Shown: one piece after another, positions 1 through 5,552 of the stretch
Layout of the letters: each line of letters opens with the position of its first letter
How positions within the stretch are numbered: the stretch's first letter is position 1
NCBI GenBank assembly: GCA_905370385.1
Contig: CAJPKN010000098.1
Span: 1-5,607, forward strand
Source of the DNA: Stomatobaculum longum
GTDB lineage: Bacteria > Bacillota > Clostridia > Lachnospirales > Lachnospiraceae
Length of the DNA stretch: 5,607 bases
Direction: 5' to 3'
The notes under the pieces: model-generated
The model's input: only the letters and a program-made list of their open reading frames with translations
The model's database searches: none
What the model was told of the DNA's origin: nothing
Program-made: the position numbers and the translations under genes

Positions 1-1010
1 ACGCGCTCACCACGAAGGGCGTCGAAAACGCAAGCTGTGAATTCGATGTCGCGACCCTGCGCCCGACTTACCGTCTCTTAATCGGCATTCCGGGCAAAAG
101 TAACGCCTTCGCGATTTCTCAAAAACTCGGGCTTCCGAACTACATCATCGAAGACGCAAAGAATCACATCGAGCAGAACGATGCGGCCTTTGAAGATCTC
201 TTGACCCGCCTCGAGGCGGATCGCCGCACGATTGAGGCCGAGCGTAAGGAAATTCTCGCCTACCGCGCGGAAATCGAGGAATTAAAAAACCGGCACGAAA
301 AGGCGGATCAAAACCTCGACGAGCGCAAGGAGCGCATCCTCGAAAAGGCGCGCGCCGAGGCAGAGCGCATCCTATCGGAGGCAAAGGAGAGCGCCGATCA
401 GAGCATACGCCGCATCAACCGCCTGAGCGCGGACTCCGGCCTGCTCCGCGAGCTCGAGAAAGAGAGAAGCGGTCTCCGCGACAAGTTAAAGTCGGTCGAA
501 AAGACCGCGCCGAAGAAGAAGGCCGTGAAGGCGGAAAAGCCCGCAGTGCTCCATATCGGCGACTCGGTCCGCGTGCTCAGCATGGACCACGAGGCCATCG
601 TCTCGACCCTGCCGGATAAGAACAACCGCCTCTTTGTGCGCATGGGCGTGCTCCGCACCCAGGTTTCCGCGGACGATGTGGTCCTCATCGAAGAGGAGGC
701 TGCTGTGTCCAAGGGCGCAAAGCAAAGCCGCAGCGGCGGCGCGCCGAGTTTCGGCAAGGCTTCCCACATCTCCCCCGAGATTAATCTGATCGGAAAGACG
801 GTCGATGAGGCCCTCGGCGAACTCGACAAATACTTGGACGATGCCCTCCTCGCGCACCTGAACTCGGTCCGCGTGATTCACGGGCGCGGCACCGGCGCAC
901 TGAAAAAAGGTCTGCTCGCCTGGCTCAAAAAGCAGCCCTATGTCAAGAAATGCGAGGATGCCCACTTTGACGACGGCGGCGAGGCCGTGACCGTGGTGAC
1001 CTTCCGTTAA
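1..1010 (+). CDS. mutS2: Endonuclease MutS2, C-terminal part (5' end outside window)
   Basis: MutS2 is an ATP-dependent DNA-binding protein with a C-terminal Smr nuclease domain, linked in different species to suppression of recombination or to rescue of collided ribosomes. The reading frame is open from base 3, so the gene begins upstream; a TTG at 201 is internal. The fragment of 335 residues opens with GVENASCEFDV and then LRPTYRLLIGIPGKSNAF, the hallmark just after the MutS-type ATPase core. The Walker motifs lie outside the window. Residues ~60-165 are a charged Glu/Lys/Arg-rich coiled coil, ~180-230 (HIGDSVRVLS onward) a KOW-like beta segment, and ~259-335 the Smr domain with YLDDALLAHL and HGRGTGALKKG (His about residue 293). 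The usual Smr LDLRG motif reads INLIG here. The family is normally ~780-800 residues, so somewhat under half is visible. The gene ends TAA 19 bases before the response regulator, with no terminator between, so cotranscription is possible. Identity is very secure. Confidence 0.96.
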   Translation, partial: ALTTKGVENASCEFDVATLRPTYRLLIGIPGKSNAFAISQKLGLPNYIIEDAKNHIEQNDAAFEDLLTRLEADRRTIEAERKEILAYRAEIEELKNRHEKADQNLDERKERILEKARAEAERILSEAKESADQSIRRINRLSADSGLLRELEKERSGLRDKLKSVEKTAPKKKAVKAEKPAVLHIGDSVRVLSMDHEAIVSTLPDKNNRLFVRMGVLRTQVSADDVVLIEEEAAVSKGAKQSRSGGAPSFGKASHISPEINLIGKTVDEALGELDKYLDDALLAHLNSVRVIHGRGTGALKKGLLAWLKKQPYVKKCEDAHFDDGGEAVTVVTFR

Positions 1011-1015
1011 ACCTA

Positions 1016-1024
1016 AGAAAGGAG
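1016..1024 (+). promoter_or_regulatory. Ribosome binding site fixing the TTG start of the response regulator
   Basis: AGAAAGGAG lies five bases upstream of the TTG at 1030. There is no ATG or GTG at the correct distance, and initiation at TTG gives the standard receiver N-terminus (KILIVDDD from residue 6). This site therefore supports a non-ATG start. Confidence 0.8.
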
Positions 1025-1029
1025 TCCCT

Positions 1030-1734
1030 TTGGCCGGAAAACAGAAAATACTGATTGTTGACGACGACGATAACATCGCAGAGCTCATCTCCCTCTATTT
1101 GGAGAAGGAATGTTATGAAACCCACATCGCCGCAGACGGCGCCGAGGCCCTGACTCTGTTTCGCACCCTCGCGCCGGATCTCGTGCTGCTGGATCTCATG
1201 TTGCCCCATGTGGACGGCTATCAGGTGTGCCGCGAGATTCGAAAGAGTTCCCAGACGCCTGTCATCATGCTCTCCGCCAAGGGCGAGGTCTTTGACAAGG
1301 TACTGGGTCTTGAGCTCGGCGCCGATGACTACATCATAAAGCCCTTTGAACCGAAGGAACTCGTCGCGCGGGTTCGCGCCGTGCTGCGCCGCTACCGCCC
1401 GCAGGAGAGCACGCCGCCCGAGCGCGCGGAGACAGAGAGCGTGCGCTGTGAGGACCTGGAAATCAGCCTCACCAACTACGCGGTTCGCTACGAGGGCCGC
1501 GCCGTCGAGATGCCGCCGAAGGAGCTTGAGCTCCTCTTCTTCCTGGTATCCCACCCGAACCAGGTCTTTACGCGCGAGCAGCTTCTGGATCATATCTGGG
1601 GCTATGAATACGCGGGCGATACACGCACCGTCGACGTGCACATCAAGCGCCTCCGCGAGAAGTTAAAGGATAAGCCGAGTTGGTCCATCGCCACGGTCTG
1701 GGGTGTCGGCTATAAGTTTGACCTGCGCGCATGA
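1030..1734 (+). CDS. OmpR/PhoB-family two-component response regulator
   Basis: A 234-residue DNA-binding transcription factor switched by phosphorylation from its partner kinase. The receiver domain (about residues 6-120) has the acidic pocket D11/D12 in ILIVDDDD, the phospho-acceptor D55 in LVLLDLMLP, the switch residue S82 in IMLSAKG, Y101, and the invariant K104 in IIKPFEP. A linker of about 15 residues leads to a winged-helix trans_reg_C domain (about 137-232), with the signatures PPKELELLFFL, FTREQLLDHIWG, DTRTVDVHIKRLREKL (recognition helix) and WGVGYKF. All catalytic residues are present and the length is normal. It starts at TTG with a good ribosome binding site. Its stop overlaps the kinase start as ATGA, which implies translational coupling. 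It resembles PhoP/WalR-type regulators of Firmicutes, but paralogues are so numerous that I give no gene symbol. Probable targets are the two GTAAG-repeat boxes downstream. Confidence 0.96.
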   Translation: MAGKQKILIVDDDDNIAELISLYLEKECYETHIAADGAEALTLFRTLAPDLVLLDLMLPHVDGYQVCREIRKSSQTPVIMLSAKGEVFDKVLGLELGADDYIIKPFEPKELVARVRAVLRRYRPQESTPPERAETESVRCEDLEISLTNYAVRYEGRAVEMPPKELELLFFLVSHPNQVFTREQLLDHIWGYEYAGDTRTVDVHIKRLREKLKDKPSWSIATVWGVGYKFDLRA

Positions 1735-3158
1735 TGAAGCGGCTCAAGCGTTCCCTCTACCTCAAATTTCTGCTCGGCTATCTGCTCTTCGGCGTGGCCG
1801 GCTTCCTTGCCGTGTCTACGCTCTCCGCGCGGCTCACCGAGAACTATTTAATCAAGAGCCGCGCGCAGACGCTCTACGACGAGGCGAGCCTCATTGCCGC
1901 AGCCTATTCGGGCGTCTACGACGGCAAATCTCTCCCGCTCCAGAGCGCCTACCCCCAGCTCGAGGCCGTCGCAACTTACCTGCGGGCGGAAATCTGGATT
2001 ATGGACAGAGACGGCAACATCGTCCTTGACTCCGCCCACAGCTGGGACGGGAGCGTCATCCCGGACTTTGACCCGACGGCAACCGGAAGCCGCTCTTATA
2101 TGGTCGGTTCCTACTTCGGTTCCTTCCCGCGCACCGTGCTCAGCGTCTCCGCGCCGATTGCCGGAAACTACCGAACCTACGGCTATGTCGTGATTCATCT
2201 CCTCATGGACCATGTGCAGGAAGATGCCGCCAAGATTATGAATCTGGTCTACATCAGCTACGGCATTGTGTTTCTGCTCTCGCTGACCTTCCTGATTAAC
2301 TTCAATGTGTTCGTATACCGGCCGCTGACCGTCATCACCGAGGGGGCAAGGCAGTTCGCAGACGGAAACCTAAGCCATCGCATCCCGGTCACATCCGCGG
2401 ATGAGATGGGCTATCTTGCGAGGACCATGGACAGCATGGCGGAAAAGCTCTCCCGTCTCGAGGACGATGAGCGCCGCTTTATCGCAAACGTGTCCCACGA
2501 CTTCCGCTCCCCCTTGACCTCGATTAAGGGCTTCTCCGAGGCCATCTTGGACGGCACCATACCCCCGGAACTGCAGGCAAAATACATGCGCCGCATCATC
2601 GCAGAGACCGAACGCCTCGCGAAGCTCACCGAAAACATGCTGAGTCTCAACTCCCTCGGCATGGGACAGACCCTTCACAAGACTGTCTTTAACCTGAACG
2701 AACTGGTGCGCTCCACCGCCGAGAGCTTTGAGATGCAGTGCAAGGCAAAGCGCATTCACATCTCTCTCCTCTTTGCCGAGGAAGAGAGCCCGGTCTATGC
2801 CGATGCCTCCCGCATTCAGCAGGTGCTCTATAATCTCACCGACAATGCGATTAAGTTCTCGCCGGAAGACAGCGAGATCGAGATTGCCTGCAGCGAGCGG
2901 CGCAGCCGCATGGTGGTAACGGTGAGCGACAGCGGCATCGGTATCTCCGAGGCCGATTTATCCCGGGTCTTTGACCGCTTCTTTAAGGGAGATTTATCCC
3001 GCGGGCAGGACAAAATGGGCGCGGGACTCGGCCTCGCCATAGCCCGCGAGGTCATGCTCGCGCACGGCGAAAGCCTGGAAGCGCAGCGACGCCCCGAGGG
3101 CGGCAGTCGTTTCTTCTTTACCCTCCCGAAAGCTGACGAAAAAAACCTACGTCACTGA
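1731..3158 (+). CDS. Membrane sensor histidine kinase, partner of the upstream response regulator
   Basis: A 475-residue class I histidine kinase that autophosphorylates and passes phosphate to the adjacent regulator. Order of parts: basic N-terminus; membrane helix 1 (about residues 11-32); extracytoplasmic sensor (about 33-168), whose IWIMDRDGNIVLDS segment (88-101) and GYVVIHLLMD end suggest a PAS-like PDC/Cache fold; membrane helix 2 (about 170-195); HAMP (about 196-247, with RPLTVITEGARQFADGNL and DEMGYLARTMDSM); HisKA with H256 in FIANVSHDFRSPLTSIKGF; HATPase_c (about 355-467) with N box QQVLYNLTDNAIKFS, G1 box DSGIGIS, F box FDRFFKG and G2 box GAGLGLAIA. Every kinase box is intact. HAMP runs straight into HisKA with no cytoplasmic PAS, unlike canonical WalK. 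The ATG at 1731 overlaps the regulator stop; a second ATG follows at 1734, and there is no strong Shine-Dalgarno, consistent with coupled translation. The ligand cannot be read from the sequence. Confidence 0.96.
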   Translation: MMKRLKRSLYLKFLLGYLLFGVAGFLAVSTLSARLTENYLIKSRAQTLYDEASLIAAAYSGVYDGKSLPLQSAYPQLEAVATYLRAEIWIMDRDGNIVLDSAHSWDGSVIPDFDPTATGSRSYMVGSYFGSFPRTVLSVSAPIAGNYRTYGYVVIHLLMDHVQEDAAKIMNLVYISYGIVFLLSLTFLINFNVFVYRPLTVITEGARQFADGNLSHRIPVTSADEMGYLARTMDSMAEKLSRLEDDERRFIANVSHDFRSPLTSIKGFSEAILDGTIPPELQAKYMRRIIAETERLAKLTENMLSLNSLGMGQTLHKTVFNLNELVRSTAESFEMQCKAKRIHISLLFAEEESPVYADASRIQQVLYNLTDNAIKFSPEDSEIEIACSERRSRMVVTVSDSGIGISEADLSRVFDRFFKGDLSRGQDKMGAGLGLAIAREVMLAHGESLEAQRRPEGGSRFFFTLPKADEKNLRH

Positions 3159-3177
3159 CAGGGAATCGTCATTCTGT

Positions 3178-3194
3178 CGTAAGGATTTTGTAAG
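3178..3194 (+). promoter_or_regulatory. Probable response-regulator operator (direct repeat, 11-base period)
   Basis: GTAAG occurs at 3179-3183 and again at 3190-3194, exactly 11 bases apart on the same face of the helix. Written as hexamers this is CGTAAG-N5-TGTAAG, close to the WalR/PhoP-type box TGTWAH-N5-TGTWAH. It ends 10 bases before the -10 element and occupies the place of a -35 box, the class II activator arrangement known for PhoB. The same motif and spacing recur at 4194-4210. That the neighbouring regulator binds here is inferred. Confidence 0.6.
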
Positions 3195-3201
3195 CTTGCT
3201 G

Positions 3202-3210
3202 TGCTATACT
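3202..3210 (+). promoter_or_regulatory. Extended -10 promoter of the first secreted-protein gene
   Basis: TGCTATACT forms an extended -10 (TGN plus TATACT at 3205-3210). No consensus -35 is seen 16-18 bases upstream; the operator at 3178-3194 covers that place. Transcription would start near 3217, giving a leader of about 30 bases. The HK-to-gene gap is only 89 bases with no convincing terminator, so read-through from the kinase operon is also possible. Confidence 0.6.
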
Positions 3211-3247
3211 ATTTACAGAAAATATTAAGATTTGGAGGTGTTTTACT

Positions 3248-4081
3248 ATGATGAAACGACTGAAGCGGGCCGGTGCCCTGTTTCTCTGCGTTGCAATGAC
3301 TCTCTCTCAGAGTGTGTTTGCACACGCGGCAACCGCAGAGGACGATCCGCAGGACTACTCGGTCAGCGACGTCAGCTTCGATGTCTCGAACGACCGCGTC
3401 TATGTCAACTGGTCGGTCGGCGACAGCCGCACCAGCTATTCGGTACAGCTCTACAGCTCTTCCGACCTGAAGCCGAAGCATAAGCTCGGCACCGCAATGA
3501 CCGCGGGCTACACGGCCGAAAAGGTTGATATCACCGACAGAGTTTTAAAGCGCGGTGCAGGTACCTACTACGCGCAGGTCACCGCAAAGAAGAAGGCAAA
3601 GGGCCAGACCCGCTTCGCGAGTGCGGTCGGCGGCGAAACCATCACTTCGGAAGATATCCAGATGATCAAGCAGAACCGCGGCTCCGTCGACGACACGAAG
3701 AATACCGCTGCGGGAAGCTCCGCTGCGAACACAAGCCCCGCTGCGCAGTACAACGCGGCACTGAACAATGCGGGGCAGAACAACGGCGCACAGAATAACG
3801 CTTCCGCTCCGGCTGCACCGAGCGGCCACTGGGAGACCCTCGGCAACGGCGGTTGGGCTTATGTCCTTCCGAGCGGTGAGAAGGCGACCGGCTGGTACGA
3901 AGTGAACGGCAAGTGGTACTACTCCGGCAGCGACGGCGCAATGTGGGCAAACGCCTGGATTAAGAGCGCAAGCGAAGAGGGTGTCTACTACTACGTGGGC
4001 TATGACGGCGCAATGCTGGTCAGCACGCAGACGCCGGACGGTTTCCTGGTCAACTACGACGGAAAGTGGAAGGCTGCGTAA
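3248..4081 (+). CDS. Secreted protein with Fn3-like domain and C-terminal choline-binding-type (CW) repeats
   Basis: A 277-residue exported protein. Residues 1-27 are a signal peptide: basic MMKRLKR, a hydrophobic core, and a cleavage site near AHA|A (27/28). Residues about 38-130 form a beta-rich, fibronectin-III-like domain (VSDVSFDVSN, YSVQLYSSS, GTYYAQVTAKKKAKG). Residues about 150-192 are a low-complexity Ala/Asn/Gln/Ser linker. Residues about 193-277 carry CW_binding-type repeats rich in Trp, Tyr and Gly (GHWETLGNGGWAYVLPSG, TGWYEVNGKWYYSGSDGAM, GVYYYVGYDGAM). Such modules in known proteins bind choline teichoic acid or glucans at the cell surface. There is no enzymatic domain, LPXTG motif or SLH domain, so the role is likely adhesive or structural. 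GGAGG at 3234-3238 sits nine bases before the first ATG; a second in-frame ATG follows at 3251. Its Fn3-like part aligns with that of the next gene (VSDVS/VGDVS, YSVQLY/YEVKLY, GTYYAQVTA/GSYTVKVRA), so the two are distant paralogues. Architecture is clear; function is not. Confidence 0.88.
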   Translation: MMKRLKRAGALFLCVAMTLSQSVFAHAATAEDDPQDYSVSDVSFDVSNDRVYVNWSVGDSRTSYSVQLYSSSDLKPKHKLGTAMTAGYTAEKVDITDRVLKRGAGTYYAQVTAKKKAKGQTRFASAVGGETITSEDIQMIKQNRGSVDDTKNTAAGSSAANTSPAAQYNAALNNAGQNNGAQNNASAPAAPSGHWETLGNGGWAYVLPSGEKATGWYEVNGKWYYSGSDGAMWANAWIKSASEEGVYYYVGYDGAMLVSTQTPDGFLVNYDGKWKAA

Positions 4082-4100
4082 GCTTTTTAAATATGCTGCA

Positions 4101-4140
4101 ATAAAAATGGGCATCGCGATTTCGCGGTGCCTATTTTTAT
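4101..4140 (+). terminator. Rho-independent, probably bidirectional terminator
   Basis: A near-perfect inverted repeat: 4101-4119 pairs with 4122-4140, with two G-U wobbles. The core GGCATCGCGA/TCGCGGTGCC is flanked by an A-tract on the left and a T-tract (4133-4137) on the right. It lies 19 bases after the stop of the first secreted-protein gene. The flanking A/T tracts would allow termination from either direction, and it separates this transcript from the next. Confidence 0.92.
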
Positions 4141-4147
4141 CAAAAGG

Positions 4148-4194
4148 TTACAGGAAAATGCGTTAATTTTTTGTGTTTATCTTCTTACAGGAAA
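4148..4194 (+). repeat. Repeated TTACAGGAAA, two copies 37 bases apart
   Basis: The ten-base word TTACAGGAAA is found at 4148-4157 and 4185-4194 in the AT-rich gap. TTACAG is the reverse complement of CTGTAA, the core of the operator half-site at 4204-4209, so these may be opposite-strand half-sites for the same regulator. A variant (TTTACAGAAAA) lies at 3212-3222 at the first promoter. Function is inferred only. Confidence 0.4.
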
Positions 4195-4210
4195 GTAAGA
4201 GAACTGTAAG
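4184..4210 (+). promoter_or_regulatory. Probable response-regulator operator upstream of the second secreted-protein gene
   Basis: GTAAG at 4195-4199 and 4206-4210 are 11 bases apart (AGTAAG-N5-TGTAAG), matching the operator at 3178-3194 in sequence and spacing. An additional inverted copy, CTTACA at 4184-4189, makes a small palindrome with the first GTAAG (TCTTAC, six bases, GTAAGA). The box ends exactly 10 bases before a TATTTT hexamer, as at the first promoter. Confidence 0.6.
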
Positions 4211-4220
4211 TGAAATCCAC

Positions 4221-4226
4221 TATTTT
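4221..4226 (+). promoter_or_regulatory. Candidate -10 element of the second secreted-protein gene
   Basis: TATTTT lies at the same 10-base distance from its operator as TATACT does at the first promoter. Start near 4233 would give a leader of about 74 bases. The hexamer is a weaker match to TATAAT, and an alternative -10 (TAGGAT 4244-4249 or GATATA 4247-4252) lies downstream without a recognisable -35, so the exact start point is uncertain. Confidence 0.4.
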
Positions 4227-4274
4227 TTCTCAGGGAAATCGTTTAGGATATAGGCATAGCAAAAGCAATACAAA

Positions 4275-4288
4275 GCAGGATTACCTGC
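4275..4288 (+). other. Small hairpin in the leader of the second secreted-protein gene
   Basis: GCAGG (4275-4279) and CCTGC (4284-4288) can pair around the loop ATTA, ending six bases before the GGAGG at 4294. At five base pairs it is modest. It could shield the leader or be accidental; it does not sequester the ribosome binding site. Confidence 0.3.
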
Positions 4289-4306
4289 AGAACGGAGGAA
4301 ACAAAT

Positions 4307-5365
4307 ATGACGCAAAAGAATCTTTTAAAGAAAGTGGCACCTATGGTTCTGACCGCAGCAATGCTTTTCGGTATGACGAGCATGGCATTCGCGAAGACCA
4401 ACAAGACCGCAGTTCAGAATGTTACCATCGACCTTGAGTATGACCTCGCACCGGGCATGAATTCGAGCCAGGTTGACGCGGACAGCGACAGTGTCGGTGT
4501 GGACAACGTGAACGTCACTTCGGTCACCAACACCGATTTCGGCAAGAAGCCGAAGGTCACACTGAAGCTGAAGCCGGACAGCGACTTCACCTTCAAGGGC
4601 ACGCCGAGGGGCAATGTCAAGATCAACGATAAGACCGGCAAGGGCGCTGCAATCACCAAGGTCAGCTCGACCGCAAGCAGCATGACCGTAACGGTCACCC
4701 TGCCGAAGACCGGTTCCACCGATAAGAGCGCGCTGGAAGTCGGCGATGTCTCCTGGGGCGACGATGACAGCCCGGTGATCTCCTGGGATGAGGCGGATTA
4801 CGCTACCCAGTACGAGGTGAAGCTGTACCGCAACAACACCATCAAGGAAAGCGTCACCACGAAGAACACCAGCTATGATTTCCGCGACAAGATCCGTGAG
4901 AACGGCAAGGGCAGCTACACCGTCAAGGTTCGCGCAGCGGTCGGCAACAGCAACAGCTCGAAGGGCGATTGGACCGAGTCCGATGAGTTCGATGTCGACG
5001 ACGATGTGCTCGCAGCACTCGGCGGCAAGACCAACGGCGGCTCGAACGGCGGCAGCTCTACCGGACCGAACGGATCGAATGCCGGCAACAAGGGCGCTTG
5101 GCTGAAGGACAATGTCGGCTGGTGGTACTGCAACGCCGACCGTTCCTACACGACCGACAACTGGCAGCAGATTGACGGCAACTGGTACTACTTCAACAAG
5201 TCCGGCTACATGAAGACCGGCTGGCTGAAGAGCCGTTTCACCGGCAAGTGGTATTGGCTCAGCACCGAGAACAACAGCAACCTCGGTAAGATGCTGACCA
5301 ATCAGTGGGTTGACAACAACCGTTACTTCGTTGACAACAGCGGTGTTTGGACGCAGAGCAGATAA
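4307..5365 (+). CDS. Secreted protein: unknown beta-rich N-terminal region, Fn3-like domain, C-terminal CW repeats
   Basis: A 352-residue exported protein. Residues 1-29 are a signal peptide (KNLLKK, hydrophobic core, cleavage AFA|K). Residues about 35-138 are a Val/Thr/Asp-rich, probably all-beta region that I do not recognise (VTIDLEYDLAPGM, KPKVTLKLKP, SMTVTVTLPKTG). Residues about 145-230 are Fn3-like (VGDVSW, SPVISWDEADYATQYEVKLYRNN, GSYTVKVRAAVGN). Residues 239-263 are a Gly/Ser/Asn linker, and about 264-352 hold CW repeats (GWWYCNADRSYTTDNW, IDGNWYYFNKSGYMKTGW, GKWYWLSTENN, RYFVDNSGVW). No catalytic domain or sortase signal is seen; surface attachment would be through the CW repeats, as in choline- or glucan-binding proteins. 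GGAGGAA at 4294-4300 precedes the ATG well. Codon use is extremely biased (AAG for all Lys but K9; CCG for nearly all Pro), which suggests high expression. It is monocistronic, between two terminators, and paralogous in its Fn3-CW half to the gene at 3248. Confidence 0.88.
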   Translation: MTQKNLLKKVAPMVLTAAMLFGMTSMAFAKTNKTAVQNVTIDLEYDLAPGMNSSQVDADSDSVGVDNVNVTSVTNTDFGKKPKVTLKLKPDSDFTFKGTPRGNVKINDKTGKGAAITKVSSTASSMTVTVTLPKTGSTDKSALEVGDVSWGDDDSPVISWDEADYATQYEVKLYRNNTIKESVTTKNTSYDFRDKIRENGKGSYTVKVRAAVGNSNSSKGDWTESDEFDVDDDVLAALGGKTNGGSNGGSSTGPNGSNAGNKGAWLKDNVGWWYCNADRSYTTDNWQQIDGNWYYFNKSGYMKTGWLKSRFTGKWYWLSTENNSNLGKMLTNQWVDNNRYFVDNSGVWTQSR

Positions 5366-5377
5366 ATCCATGGCAGA

Positions 5378-5414
5378 ACGCCTGTCGCACAAAGCGTGCG
5401 ACAGGCGTTTTTTT
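5378..5414 (+). terminator. Strong Rho-independent terminator
   Basis: A perfect 13-base-pair stem (5378-5390 with 5396-5408; ACGCCTGTCGCAC on the left arm) with loop AAAGC, followed by an uninterrupted run of seven T (5408-5414). It lies 12 bases after the stop of the second secreted-protein gene and ends that transcript. Confidence 0.95.
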
Positions 5415-5552
5415 GTCTTTTATTTGCGCGGGTTCTCCGCACCGGCTGCTGCTTCGGTATCGATTTTCCCCAAAGCAAAATGAGACTGATGCGGAAGCAA
5501 CTCCTTTTATCCGGATTTCATTTATCCGCTCAACAAAAACAGCCCCCGCATC
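5415..5552. other. Intergenic stretch without a supportable gene
   Basis: No reading frame here has both a plausible start signal and protein-like composition on either strand. The only structure seen is an eight-base word TTTATCCG repeated at 5506-5513 and 5521-5528, the first overlapping the palindrome ATCCGGAT (5509-5516). I see no tRNA or other RNA gene. Confidence 0.5.

Noticed and set aside
201..203. TTG as the true start of the first gene
   Set aside because: The frame is open to the window edge and bases 3-200 encode conserved MutS2 sequence, so the start lies upstream of the window.
3157..3178. GACAG/CTGTC inverted repeat just after the kinase stop as a terminator
   Set aside because: The stem is only five base pairs with an imperfect interior, and no T-tract follows. 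It also runs into the operator, so it is unlikely to terminate transcription.
3281..3292. Cys14 (LFLC) in the first secreted protein as a lipoprotein signal
   Set aside because: The residues before Cys do not match a lipobox (Phe and Leu at the two positions before Cys instead of small residues), and a normal AHA|A signal peptidase I site follows.
4325..5392. A 355-codon open frame on the minus strand opposite the second secreted-protein gene
   Set aside because: It mirrors a + strand gene with a clear signal peptide, CW repeats and ribosome binding site. The antisense frame stays open because of the biased codon use, and its product is a low-complexity Val/Ala/Leu/Arg sequence with no recognisable domain.
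5423..5503. Short minus-strand frame preceded by AAAAGGAG (TTG start, about 26 codons)
   Set aside because: It is too short, has a non-ATG start too close to the presumed ribosome binding site, and shows no recognisable protein signature.
5505..5528. Repeated TTTATCCG as the start of a CRISPR or other array
   Set aside because: There are only two copies of eight bases with no regular spacer-repeat pattern.
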